Part shown: piece by piece, positions 26,068 through 35,453 of the stretch | Layout: each line of letters starts with the position of its first letter | Numbering within the stretch: the stretch's first letter is position 1 | Source of the DNA: Methanomassiliicoccales archaeon PtaU1.Bin124 | Lineage (GTDB): Archaea; Thermoplasmatota; Thermoplasmata; Methanomassiliicoccales; UBA472 | Assembly (NCBI GenBank): GCA_002067865.1 | Contig: MVRC01000005.1 | Span: 1-64,000 of the forward strand | Length of the DNA: 64,000 nt | Reading direction: 5' to 3' | Position numbers and translations under genes: made by a program | The notes under the pieces: model-generated | What the model was told of the DNA's origin: nothing | The model's input: the letters and a program-made list of their open reading frames with translations, nothing else | Database searches by the model: none

Positions 26068-27254
26068 TTCACATCCCGGCCGGGCCTTCGCTCCATGACC
26101 CGGACCATGATCTTGCCTGCCATGCTCCTTTCCAGATCGATGGCGCCATTGGCGCACATCTCGTGGCAGGTATAGCACCTGATGCAATCCCTCACCCTGA
26201 CCTTCATCCTTCCCCTCACCTGCCTGATCGCCTTAGTGGGGCAGCTCCTCTCGCATCTTCCGCAACCGTTGCATCGATCAGGGTCGATATATGGCCTCAA
26301 TGTGTATGACCTGACCAGCTTGGCCATTCGGCGCACCACCGCTCCCCCGCTGGGGTTGCGGCCCCTCGCATAGGTGGAAGGTAGCCTGAAGTCCTGGACG
26401 GTCAGGTCCTGCAATGCCTCCCCCCTAACTTCTACCTGGAGATCCCCATCGATCGCCCCTCTTTCCACCGCGGCACCGATGGTGGGGACAGAGGCGGCAT
26501 CCAGGCCGATCATTCTTGCCGCCACCACGTCCGCAGCTGCATAGGACGGGCTGGCGATGATCGCACCCAGCTTTCTCGGGTCACCTGAACCCGGTCCATC
26601 GCCCTCCATGCCAACGATGGCATCGATGATCTGCAAAGAGGGCCTCATCAGTTCATTGAGGTCCACGAGCATTCGGGAGAAGTCCATCGGGTCCTGCAGC
26701 CTGCCATGGAACGAGGCCTTCTCCATTCCGGGGACGACCCCGAAGAGGTTCTTCGTGGCGGCGGTCATCTTCGTCAAAAGGTGCGTCTTCAGCTTGGACA
26801 CGACGATCAACACATCCGCCTCGATCGCTGGTTCGATGATCAGGAAACGCTTGACCAGCCGCCCATCTGGATTGGCCACCTCACGATAGGACACGTTCTC
26901 GTTGAGCACGACCCCCAGCTCCTCTGACAGAGAACTGTACCCAGCGGTCTCGTACGCCTTCCGTAACTGGTTCGGCCCGTAGACCGCGCCAGCGCCGGGG
27001 CTCTCCGCCAGAACGACCTCACATCCGTTCTCTCGCAGCAATCGGCATACGGCCCAGATGACGTTAGGGTGGGTGCATACCGCCTCATCCGGCGGAGAGG
27101 CACGGAGGATGTTCGGCTTGACCAGCACCCTCTGGCCCTTCTTGGCGAACCGGTCCAGCCCTCCCAAGAGGTCGATGGCCTCTTTCACCCTCGAATAGAC
27201 CAGTTCCCTGGAATAGTCCTCACACCTCACTAGAGCGACGGTCTGCACGGCCAT
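26064..27254 (-). CDS. DUF362 protein with C-terminal 2[4Fe-4S] domain
   Basis: A 396-residue protein. Residues 1 to about 300 match DUF362 (LVKPNILRASPPDEAVCTHPNVIWAV, ESPGAGAVYG, VVSKLKTHLLTKMTAATKNLFGVVPG, DAIVGMEGDGPGSGDPRKLG). Two ferredoxin motifs follow (CNGCGRCERSCP and CIRCYTCHEMC). DUF362 proteins with ferredoxin tails are widespread in anaerobes and lack a settled reaction; a redox role is inferred. A TATA element (CTTTTTATAT, minus strand, 27271-27280) lies about 21 bp before the ATG, suggesting a leaderless transcript for this gene and the overlapping HNH and GNAT genes. Confidence 0.9.
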   Translation of the reverse strand: MAVQTVALVRCEDYSRELVYSRVKEAIDLLGGLDRFAKKGQRVLVKPNILRASPPDEAVCTHPNVIWAVCRLLRENGCEVVLAESPGAGAVYGPNQLRKAYETAGYSSLSEELGVVLNENVSYREVANPDGRLVKRFLIIEPAIEADVLIVVSKLKTHLLTKMTAATKNLFGVVPGMEKASFHGRLQDPMDFSRMLVDLNELMRPSLQIIDAIVGMEGDGPGSGDPRKLGAIIASPSYAAADVVAARMIGLDAASVPTIGAAVERGAIDGDLQVEVRGEALQDLTVQDFRLPSTYARGRNPSGGAVVRRMAKLVRSYTLRPYIDPDRCNGCGRCERSCPTKAIRQVRGRMKVRVRDCIRCYTCHEMCANGAIDLERSMAGKIMVRVMERRPGRDVK

Positions 27255-27290
27255 GCTACCTATGCCAGAGATATAAAAAGGGAGCGAATA

Positions 27291-28022
27291 TCAGACCCGG
27301 ACCAACCTCTGCATCTTCTCGTCATGCCTGGTCCGGAGACGCTTGCCCAGCGCCTCCGCCCGCTTCGCGACCTCCGCCTCCATCATCGCGTCCCTCTTCG
27401 TGGATTTGATGACGGCCGCGCCCTTCTCGTACGGCACATTGTCAGGCAGGACCTCTAGATATTTGGTATAGGCCTCCTTGATGCCATATTCGATCCCGGT
27501 CCTCTCCTTGGAGAAAGTGTTCCACGCCGGGTACGGACAATCGTTTCCATGTCCGCAGTTCAGGCAGCAGATGGTCCCCTTCGCCGTCATTGCGCCCACG
27601 ACCTCCAACCCCTCGAAGGTCATGGTCTTCTCCAGCCATTCGGACACAAGGCTCTCCGATGCCGAGCCGACCGCTACCGTGGCGCACAGCTTTCCCTTGA
27701 GCATCAGTCTCTGGTGCCTGAACGAATAACATCTCTCCACGAAGGATTTCATGAACGAGCTGGGGGCCGAATAGTAAGTGGGCGTCCCAAGTATAAGGGC
27801 ATCGGCACGGAGCACCTTCCTACTGATGGAGGCGAAATCATCATCGATGTCGCAGCGATTGTTTTCCACGCACTTCATGTGCGCCCGGCAGGGTCCGACG
27901 TTCACATCGGACAGCTTGATGAACTCCCTGTTCTCCGCCCCAGTCGCTGCCATGATCGCCTTCACGATCCTGTCGGTGTTCGAATCGATCACCGGGCTGC
28001 CGCTCACTCCCAGAACATACAT
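27291..28022 (-). CDS. Flavodoxin-fold iron-sulfur flavoprotein / NADPH-dependent FMN reductase-like
   Basis: A 243-residue protein with a flavodoxin-like fold. The FMN-phosphate loop is GVSGSPVIDSNTDRIV, then LILGTPTYYSAPSSFMKSFVER for the isoalloxazine site. Cysteines occur in VGPCRAHMKCVENNRCDID, the position of the compact cluster motif of archaeal iron-sulfur flavoproteins, and again in TICCLNCGHGNDCPYP. A role in electron transfer or oxygen/peroxide reduction is known for the family; the partner here is unknown. A charged C-terminal helix follows. Confidence 0.82.
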   Translation of the reverse strand: MYVLGVSGSPVIDSNTDRIVKAIMAATGAENREFIKLSDVNVGPCRAHMKCVENNRCDIDDDFASISRKVLRADALILGTPTYYSAPSSFMKSFVERCYSFRHQRLMLKGKLCATVAVGSASESLVSEWLEKTMTFEGLEVVGAMTAKGTICCLNCGHGNDCPYPAWNTFSKERTGIEYGIKEAYTKYLEVLPDNVPYEKGAAVIKSTKRDAMMEAEVAKRAEALGKRLRTRHDEKMQRLVRV

Positions 28023-28080
28023 TTGGTCTCCCCTTCCGATATATCGAACGCAATCCTAATAATTGTATGGCACGGATTCC

Positions 28081-28848
28081 CTATTCCACATCCAGTTCGA
28101 TCCCGACGGGACAGTGATCAGACCCCATGACGTCCTTTTGTATGAACGCCGAACGAAGCTTAGGGAGCAGGTCATCGCTGATTAAGAAATAGTCGATCCG
28201 CCAGCCTACGTTCCTTTGCCTTGCCCCGGTCTTAAGGTCCCACCATGAGTACCGTTCAGGGGACGGGTCGAAATGCCTATAGGTGTCCACGAACCCACTG
28301 GCCACGAGGCTGTCCATCCATCCCCTTTCCTCCGGAAGGAAACCCGAGATTTTGGAGTTCTCTTTCGGCCTGGCCAGATCGATCTCCTTATGGGCGGTGT
28401 TAACATCCCCGCATATCACCACCCCCTTGTGCTTTTTCATTTCGTTCACGATGGCCAAGAACTGTTCATAGAAATCCATCTTGAACCGCAATCGCTCGGC
28501 TGAGGCCTTGCCATTGGGGAAATAGACGTTGTACAGGACGAAATCATCATAATGGGCCACGATGGACCTCCCCTCCCGGTCGAATCGGTCGATGCCCAGA
28601 CCATCGACTATCTTGTTAGGTTCCTTTTTTGTTATCAACCCGACCCCGCTGTATCCTCCCTTTCCCTCGTTAGAAACGAAGTGGGAGCTGTATCCCGGTA
28701 GATCGCACAGACCTTTGGGCACCTGCTCTTTCGATGCCTTCGTCTCCTGTAGGCAATAGACATCGGCTTTTTCATCCTCGATCCATCTTAACAGCCCTTT
28801 ATTATATGCCGCTCTAACGCCGTTAACATTCCAACAAAGGAGCTTCAA
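28081..28848 (-). CDS. Exodeoxyribonuclease III / AP endonuclease (ExoIII family)
   Basis: A 255-residue base-excision repair nuclease that cuts at abasic sites. Motifs: LLCWNVNGVRA, CLQETKA (metal-binding Glu), the conserved Tyr-containing YNVYFPNG, VVICGDVNTAHKEID (catalytic Asp/Asn), WWDLKTGARQRNVGWRIDYF and the final GSDHCPVGIELD (catalytic Asp-His). Length is typical. AT-rich DNA upstream (28849-29030) can hold its promoter. Confidence 0.95.
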   Translation of the reverse strand: MKLLCWNVNGVRAAYNKGLLRWIEDEKADVYCLQETKASKEQVPKGLCDLPGYSSHFVSNEGKGGYSGVGLITKKEPNKIVDGLGIDRFDREGRSIVAHYDDFVLYNVYFPNGKASAERLRFKMDFYEQFLAIVNEMKKHKGVVICGDVNTAHKEIDLARPKENSKISGFLPEERGWMDSLVASGFVDTYRHFDPSPERYSWWDLKTGARQRNVGWRIDYFLISDDLLPKLRSAFIQKDVMGSDHCPVGIELDVE

Positions 28849-29192
28849 GGCCCAACACCGTGCTTGAAATGAATCCCGAAAAAGTTAAACTATTTCCTAG
28901 TTAACAGTGTTGAAATTAATGGACAGTATTATACATTATATTTATGTAAAAAGATTCTCTTTATAGATAATCAATAATTGCCAGTAAAAATAACTACGAA
29001 GTATCGTCTTCTCATTTTTGATTTTATTCACCTAATTTTTTAAATACTTTCAATGAATCATAATACTGTAGAAAGAAAATCGCGCCTTTCTGTTCGAAAG
29101 GACGATGAGGCACGCGCGGACACCCGCGCATGCGTTTCCCACTCGGGGCGTAGGATGCCCCGAAAATAAGTTGATTAGCGAGGGCTCTGAAG
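28849..29192 (+). promoter_or_regulatory. Promoter and structured 5' leader of the giant papain-like gene
   Basis: The gap of 344 bp is AT-rich to about 29080 and then GC-rich. A TATA box (TTTAAATAC, 29039-29047) predicts a transcript start near 29070, leaving a leader of about 120 nt. Three perfect hairpins follow one another in this leader: CCTTTC/GAAAGG (29085-29101), GCGCGG/CCGCGC with an ACAC loop (29114-29129), and TCGGGGC/GCCCCGA with a 7-nt loop (29143-29163). About 30 nt separate the last hairpin from ATG 29193. I do not recognise a known riboswitch class. No protein-like frame is seen. Confidence 0.5.
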
Positions 29193-32100
29193 ATGAGGGG
29201 ATTTGCTCGAACGGCAGCGATAATGCTCGCAGCGGCCATGCTGCTGTCGGCATTACCGGTCGCCTCGATATCCGCGTCGACCGGCACAGCAACGGCCCAA
29301 AGCATATCGTCCGAGCTCACTTCTGTCAAGAACGGTGTCACGACCAGTTACCACCAGTTCACCGCGGCCGAGGTCTCCAACCTGAAGTCCCTGCTTGGCG
29401 TCAGGGTGGAAGGGACCGATTATAATGTGGTGGTCGAAGGTCACGGGACCGGTCTGGCTCCGTTGTCGGTCAAGGAATATGAGACACTGGCCGATACGGC
29501 ATACGTGGTGAGCTCCGTTTCCATGGACGCCACCTACCCCAGCTCCCTCGACCTGTCCCAATCGTCCTGTTTCCCGGCCGTCGGGGACCAGCTTTCCCTG
29601 GGGGCGTGTGCCGCATGGGCGATGACCTATTATTGCTATGGATACCTGGAAGCCGTTGACCAGGGATGGACCCAGGCGAAGAGCGGCGCCACTTCCCAGC
29701 TGCTCAGCCCCTCCTTCACCTATAACCGTATCAGCGATTACAATTCCGGTTCTTCCTTGACCGGGAACGCCCAGGTCATCCGAGATTGGGGCGTCCCGAC
29801 TCTGTCCGTGATGCCTTACAATATCTACGATTATACCACCTGGGGCGACGATGCGGCGATGAGGAATGCTGTGCTGCATCGGGCTGAAAAGGTCATGTAC
29901 ATGACATCGGCCACGACCGATGACATCAAGGCGATCGTTCAATCGGGATGCCCCGTCACGTTCGCTCTTGACGCGACCACTTATGTGTCCGTTTTCAGCG
30001 GGGATGGAGCATCCAAGATCATCTCCGCGGTGGATTACTCCAGCACATCCCTCAACCACGCTCAGACGATCGTGGGATGGGACGACACCATCACCGAGGA
30101 CGGCGATGTGGGCGCATTCCGCGTGGTCAACTCCTGGGGCGTTGGATTCTGCGAGTCGGGCTACTATTGGATCACATATGCTGCGATGGCCGAGATGCTA
30201 GCTCTATCCCCGCCGACCTACATCCAGGATAAGATCGACTACGTGCCTCAGATCACCGCCGTGGTCCAGTTCAGCCAGGCTCCGGCCAGGGACACCACCT
30301 TCACCGCTTACCTTTACAACAATGTGACGGGCGCCAAGGTCAAGACCCGTTCCTTCACCTACAGGACCACCTACTACGGGGGTCCGGCACCGAAGTACTC
30401 AGAGTTCCTGTTTATGGACCTGACCGATTTCGCCGCCTCATACTCCAGCACCAACTGCAAGTTCACCATCGCATTCACCAACGGGGCCACTGCAGGCGAG
30501 GTCAGCAGCTTCCGTATCGAATGGTATGATAACGGATACGTCGTCGGGCAGCCGACGCAAAAATCCGGTTCGGCCATCGGGCTTCCCACCGCCACACCGG
30601 GAACGGTCTCCCTGGCGTTCACCAAATACGCTTCCATGTCCATCGCCTCGGCCCTGGACACCTCATCCCTTTCATTCAGCACCAGCGGGGACGCCTGCTG
30701 GACCCCCGTCGTCAACAATTATTGCTCCGGGGGAGATGCGATGCAGAGCGGCGATATCAGTAGCTCTCACACCAGCAGGCTGACCTCTGTGGTAACTGGC
30801 CCGATGGACCTTTCCTTCTATTGGATGGTCTCGTCCCAATCCGGGGCGGACTTCCTGCAGTGCAGCGTCGATTCAGTGGTCCAGGCCAGCATATCAGGCT
30901 CCACCTCCTGGGCCAAGGTCAGCCTGGCCATCGCCTCGGGCACGCACACCATCAGCTGGGCCTACATTAAGTCAGCCACCACCACCACTGGCCTGGATTG
31001 CGGCTACGTGGATCTCGTTGACACCACCGGCGGCACAAGCGACATCACCGCGCCGACCACCGTCCCCTCCGTGAGCGGCGCCGCCGGTACTAATTCATGG
31101 TACACCGGGACGGTCACCGTTTCTCTGACAGCATCCGATTCAGGCACGGGGGTCCAGGCCACAAAGTATCAGCTCGATTCCGGTGCCTGGTCCACCTATG
31201 CATCGGCCCTGTCGATCACCGCCGACGGAACCCATACCCTGCTGTACTACTCCATCGACAACAGCGGCAACGTCGAGGCCACAAAGACCCTGACCATCAA
31301 GAAGGACTCGGTCTCCCCGGCCACTACCGTCTCTGTTTCCAGCTACATCGTCACCCTGACCCGGGCCGATGCCATGAGCGGGATATATTCCACTCAATAT
31401 CGCATCGATGGGGGCGCCTGGACATCATATTCCAGCCCGTTCACCGCAGGAGCCGCCGGCGGCAGCTATCAGGTAGAGTACTATTCCATTGACAAGGCAG
31501 GCAACACCGAGCCCGTCAACCAGGTCACCGTGGGAGCGACCGACTCCACCGCACCTACCACCGCCCTCGTCGTGGACGGCACCCAGGGGACCGATTACTG
31601 GTATACCACAATGGTGAACGTTTATCTCACCGCCAGCGATGACAGCAGCGGCGTCGCTTCCACCTATTACAAGATCGACTCGGGCGCCTGGACAACATAT
31701 GCCAGCCCCTTCTTGATAAGTACCGATGGCCAGCACAATGTACAGTATTATTCGGTCGACATGAACGGCAACACTGAGGCGACCACATCCACGATGATAT
31801 CGGTCGACCTCTCCGAACCGACCACCAGTGCTTCGGCCATTGGATACGCCGTCACATTGACGGCAGGAGACGCCGGGAGCGGGGTCTCGAAGACCTATTA
31901 CCGCATCTCGTCCGGTTCATGGGCGCAGTACAGTGCACCGTTCAGCGCCGGGGTCTCCGGCTACCAGTACCAGGTGGACTATTACTCCGTGGACCTGGCC
32001 GGGCTGATCGAGGATATCAGGACCATAATGGTCGGAACCGCCGATACGGTCCCGCCGGTGACATCGATCAATGTCCAGGGAACGACCGGCAGCAATGGAT

Positions 32101-34865
32101 GGTACACATCATCGGTCTCCATCACCCTGACATCGTCCGATGCTTCCAGCACCATCAAGGCCATCTATTACCGCTGGCAGGGAACGAGCAGCTGGACCAC
32201 CTATTTGTCCCCCTTTACGACCTACACCGAAGGGATCCGCACCTTGGAATATTATGCGGCCGACTCGATTGGCAACACTGAATCGGTCAAGACTCTGTTC
32301 ATAAAGATCGACAAGACCAAGCCGGTCAGCAGCCACACTGCATCCTCGATGATGGTCACTCTCTCGGCCACTGATGCCACCAGCGGCGTTGGGAATATCC
32401 AGTACAATCTGGATAACGCCGGTTGGACCGCTTACTCTTCACCGATCGACGCAGGGAGCGCATATCAGGTGCACACACTGCTCTATAGGGCCATCGACAA
32501 CGCCGGCAACACCGAGGCCAGCCATAGCATCTCCCTAGGTACGGCAGATGTGACCGCCCCCATCACCGGACTGGCGGTACAAGGTTCCGCGGGCAGCAAC
32601 GGGTGGTACCTGGGCACCTGCATAGTCAGCCTGGTAGGCACAGACGGAGAGAGCGGGGTCTACCAGACATGGTATGCTCTGGACTCGGGGTCCTGGGTGC
32701 TATACTCCACAACTATCTCCCTTACCGAGAGCGGCGCACATGTGGTGTCGTTCTACTCGGTCGATAAGGCCGGGAACGTCGAGGCCACCGTCACCCGAAC
32801 GGTCCAGATCGACAATACCGTTCCTACGTCCGAGGCCTCCATCCTCGAGAGCACCGTTTCCATCACCGCCGCCGATGCCACCAGCGGCATCGCCAAGATA
32901 GAATATCGGATGGACGGCGGCGAGCTCACCGTCTACTCGGGAACCATCATCATATCCGATCCCACCGTATCGCACTCCCTCGTCTATCGTTCCACCGACA
33001 TGGCCGGCAACGTCGAGGCTGAGCATACCCTCATCATTCCCATCCGCACGAACGTCCTGTTCGAGGTGCCGTCCCCTCCACTAAGCCTTGATGCGGACGT
33101 TTCCGGCAACAGCATCGTCGTGTCTTGGCTGTCACCCGCCGATAATGGGAACGCCAGCATCCTGGGTTACAATGTGTACAGGGCCACCGGTTCCACGTAT
33201 CAGCTGATATCTACGGTCACCGGGCTGCAGTACGTCGACTCCGCCATCTCCCTCGGCGCCACATACAGCTATTATGTCACTGCGACCAACGTCATCGGGG
33301 AGAGCGCCGCATCGAACCAGGCATCCATTCTGTTCGTCTCCCTGCCGTCCCCGCCCTCGGGTGTGAGCGCCTCGATGCTGGACGGTTCCGTGCTCGTCTC
33401 TTGGTCGGTCCCGGCCAGCGACGGAGGCATGCCGATCCAGAACTACATCCTGACCCGCAGCTCCATTCTCGGCGAACAGAGCTTCCAGTTGTCAGCGGAC
33501 ACATATCAGTACAAGGACACTGCGGTCACGATTGGCCAAACCTACACCTACACCATCTTCTCCATCAACGCCATGGGCAAGAGCGCGACCGGCGCCTCGG
33601 CCATGATCAAGGTCCCGTACGATATGTCCCAGCCTTCCTACCTGACCGCCACCCTGAGCGATGGTAAGGCGGTATTGATCTGGAACTCTCCCAACGGCTC
33701 TACGCCTACCTCGTATCTGGTCAGGCGTTCCGTGGGCACCTTCGATGCGGCCGCCCAAGACCTGGCCAGGGTGACCGAAAAGGCCTATGTCGATCCCGAT
33801 CTGGTGGCTGGGACGACCTACTGCTACCAGGTCTGTGCCATCTACGACGGAGAGATGGGCCCATTCGCTCGGGCCATGCTCACCGTCCCTGACAACGGTC
33901 CTTCCCTGCCTTCCGCCCCTTCGGGACTTACCGCCACGGCCATCAGCAACGGGGTGTGGCTGACCTGGACAGCGGTCGACGGGGCCGATGAATACCGCAT
34001 CTTCCGCATGTCCGCCAATGATTCCAGCGTGACCCTGGTAGGCACATCCGCCGCGACGGACTACATCGACGGCTCCCCTCTTCCCAACACGAAATACTCT
34101 TACTGGGTGGCCGCGGCCAATCTTGCGGGCGAAGGGCCCCGCTCAGATCCCGCCCACGTCGCCACCCCTGTCACGTTGGAGATCCCTCCAACCGCACCAC
34201 AATCACTCCAGTTCCAGGTGGACGGGGACACACTGGTTCTCTCCTGGACGGCACCAGCCAATGCCGGAACCGCGGAGATCTTGGGATACAGGGTCTATCG
34301 CAGCCTGGAGAATTCCTCCCTGGCCTTGATAGCGATAATCAAGGCCACCCAGTTCAACGATGGGTCGATCGCATCCGGAAAGGAGTACAGATATTGGGTA
34401 TGCGCCTACAGCGATGTCGGCGATGGCGAGATGGCCGGGCCTGTGGTCGTGGTCCGCCCTGCCGAGGTCGTTGACGACCCCACCGTCCCGGACTCCTTCA
34501 CCCTGAGCAGCTATAAGGGCATGGTCTCGCTCACCTGGCAGGCTCCGGATGGGAACGTCATCGGTTACAATATCTATTGCGGCAACAGCACCTCCGATAT
34601 GACCCTGCTGGCCACGGTCCCAGCGAGCATGTTCAATTACGTGGACGGGAGCTCATCGGGGAAGTACTACGCGATAGCCGCCCTCTATGAGAGCGGAGAG
34701 GGGGTACGGTCTTCTCCAGTCTACGTACATGGACTGGCAGCGGCCACTATTACCGCAGCGACATCCACCACTGATTTCCTGGTGCAACCCTGGTTCTACG
34801 CCATGTTGGGCCTCATGGGTGCCATGCTTGTCGGGGCCGGACTGATCACTCGGCGGAAGAAGTGA
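29193..34865 (+). CDS. Giant surface-anchored papain-like (C1A) protein with OmpL47-like and FN3 repeats
   Basis: An 1890-residue secreted protein. A signal peptide (residues 1-28, hydrophobic AAIMLAAAMLLSALPVA) is followed by a short propeptide-like region and a papain-fold domain with all catalytic residues: Q133, C139 (GACAAWAM), H289 (LNHAQTIVGWDD) and N313 (VVNSWGVGFC). Next comes a beta-sandwich region. Then follow eight OmpL47/chitobiase-like repeats (residues about 620-1280) alternating a long form beginning with an NxWY motif and a shorter form, so four A-B pairs. Six FN3-like domains (about 1290-1850) come next. A C-terminal TM helix followed by RRKK anchors it with its domains outside. 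It probably digests or binds extracellular proteins. A cysteine protease with this tail is large for an archaeon. Confidence 0.85.
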   Translation: MRGFARTAAIMLAAAMLLSALPVASISASTGTATAQSISSELTSVKNGVTTSYHQFTAAEVSNLKSLLGVRVEGTDYNVVVEGHGTGLAPLSVKEYETLADTAYVVSSVSMDATYPSSLDLSQSSCFPAVGDQLSLGACAAWAMTYYCYGYLEAVDQGWTQAKSGATSQLLSPSFTYNRISDYNSGSSLTGNAQVIRDWGVPTLSVMPYNIYDYTTWGDDAAMRNAVLHRAEKVMYMTSATTDDIKAIVQSGCPVTFALDATTYVSVFSGDGASKIISAVDYSSTSLNHAQTIVGWDDTITEDGDVGAFRVVNSWGVGFCESGYYWITYAAMAEMLALSPPTYIQDKIDYVPQITAVVQFSQAPARDTTFTAYLYNNVTGAKVKTRSFTYRTTYYGGPAPKYSEFLFMDLTDFAASYSSTNCKFTIAFTNGATAGEVSSFRIEWYDNGYVVGQPTQKSGSAIGLPTATPGTVSLAFTKYASMSIASALDTSSLSFSTSGDACWTPVVNNYCSGGDAMQSGDISSSHTSRLTSVVTGPMDLSFYWMVSSQSGADFLQCSVDSVVQASISGSTSWAKVSLAIASGTHTISWAYIKSATTTTGLDCGYVDLVDTTGGTSDITAPTTVPSVSGAAGTNSWYTGTVTVSLTASDSGTGVQATKYQLDSGAWSTYASALSITADGTHTLLYYSIDNSGNVEATKTLTIKKDSVSPATTVSVSSYIVTLTRADAMSGIYSTQYRIDGGAWTSYSSPFTAGAAGGSYQVEYYSIDKAGNTEPVNQVTVGATDSTAPTTALVVDGTQGTDYWYTTMVNVYLTASDDSSGVASTYYKIDSGAWTTYASPFLISTDGQHNVQYYSVDMNGNTEATTSTMISVDLSEPTTSASAIGYAVTLTAGDAGSGVSKTYYRISSGSWAQYSAPFSAGVSGYQYQVDYYSVDLAGLIEDIRTIMVGTADTVPPVTSINVQGTTGSNGWYTSSVSITLTSSDASSTIKAIYYRWQGTSSWTTYLSPFTTYTEGIRTLEYYAADSIGNTESVKTLFIKIDKTKPVSSHTASSMMVTLSATDATSGVGNIQYNLDNAGWTAYSSPIDAGSAYQVHTLLYRAIDNAGNTEASHSISLGTADVTAPITGLAVQGSAGSNGWYLGTCIVSLVGTDGESGVYQTWYALDSGSWVLYSTTISLTESGAHVVSFYSVDKAGNVEATVTRTVQIDNTVPTSEASILESTVSITAADATSGIAKIEYRMDGGELTVYSGTIIISDPTVSHSLVYRSTDMAGNVEAEHTLIIPIRTNVLFEVPSPPLSLDADVSGNSIVVSWLSPADNGNASILGYNVYRATGSTYQLISTVTGLQYVDSAISLGATYSYYVTATNVIGESAASNQASILFVSLPSPPSGVSASMLDGSVLVSWSVPASDGGMPIQNYILTRSSILGEQSFQLSADTYQYKDTAVTIGQTYTYTIFSINAMGKSATGASAMIKVPYDMSQPSYLTATLSDGKAVLIWNSPNGSTPTSYLVRRSVGTFDAAAQDLARVTEKAYVDPDLVAGTTYCYQVCAIYDGEMGPFARAMLTVPDNGPSLPSAPSGLTATAISNGVWLTWTAVDGADEYRIFRMSANDSSVTLVGTSAATDYIDGSPLPNTKYSYWVAAANLAGEGPRSDPAHVATPVTLEIPPTAPQSLQFQVDGDTLVLSWTAPANAGTAEILGYRVYRSLENSSLALIAIIKATQFNDGSIASGKEYRYWVCAYSDVGDGEMAGPVVVVRPAEVVDDPTVPDSFTLSSYKGMVSLTWQAPDGNVIGYNIYCGNSTSDMTLLATVPASMFNYVDGSSSGKYYAIAALYESGEGVRSSPVYVHGLAAATITAATSTTDFLVQPWFYAMLGLMGAMLVGAGLITRRKK

Positions 34866-35343
34866 GCTTCTTCACCTTGTCCAATCCTCTCTGTGCCGAG
34901 TCCATGCCATCTATCAGGCCCAGTTCTTGGAATATGCAATATGATTCGCTGAAGGCCTTCTCCGCCTCCTGCACCTCTCCCTTCTTGATGAGGACCTCGC
35001 CCAGACCCAGCAGGTCGGTGGCCACGCCCTCTTTCACTCCGGCCGTTCGTTTCAACGAGATGGCCTCCTGGATGGTCTCCTTCGCCTCATCCAGACGGGA
35101 AAGGGCATAGAGGGATAGGCTGGCCAACGATAGCATGTTGGACCTCTGCAGCGGATCCTCGATCTCCTCGCACAGGATGGCCGCCTCATTGAACATGTCC
35201 AATGCCTGTTGCCATTCGCCCTTGCCGATATGCTCGGTCCCTGACGATGCCAGCTTCCTTACCGTCATCGCCCTGATGGAGCGCATGAACCCAGCCAGGC
35301 TCTCATGCCGGTTCGGCCTTCTGATATCGGGCGGCTCATCCAT
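34846..35343 (-). CDS. TPR-repeat protein
   Basis: A 165-residue soluble helical protein. It contains about three tetratricopeptide-like repeats (GTEHIGKGEWQQALDMFNEAAIL, LASLSLYALSRLDEAKETIQEAISL, LGEVLIKKGEVQEAEKAFSESYCIF), a protein-interaction scaffold. Its 3' end overlaps the 3' end of the giant papain-like gene by 20 bp on the opposite strand. No partner is evident. Confidence 0.8.
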   Translation of the reverse strand: MDEPPDIRRPNRHESLAGFMRSIRAMTVRKLASSGTEHIGKGEWQQALDMFNEAAILCEEIEDPLQRSNMLSLASLSLYALSRLDEAKETIQEAISLKRTAGVKEGVATDLLGLGEVLIKKGEVQEAEKAFSESYCIFQELGLIDGMDSAQRGLDKVKKLTSSAE

Positions 35344-35453
35344 GCCTTGATGAAGGCCAATCCCCCGTAGTTAATGCTTGCCCGACCCTGAGATATGACC
35401 TACCACGGATGATTAATAATCCTTCCTCCAATGGGCATCCCACCAGGAGCTTG

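Noticed and set aside
28849-29192. Known riboswitch class (c-di-GMP or fluoride)
   Set aside because: The hairpins lack the conserved loop sequences of those classes as far as I can compare by eye.
31000-33100. DNA-level tandem repeat or CRISPR-like array within the papain-like gene
   Set aside because: The periodicity is at the protein level; the nucleotide sequences of the repeats have diverged and no constant repeat with spacers is seen.
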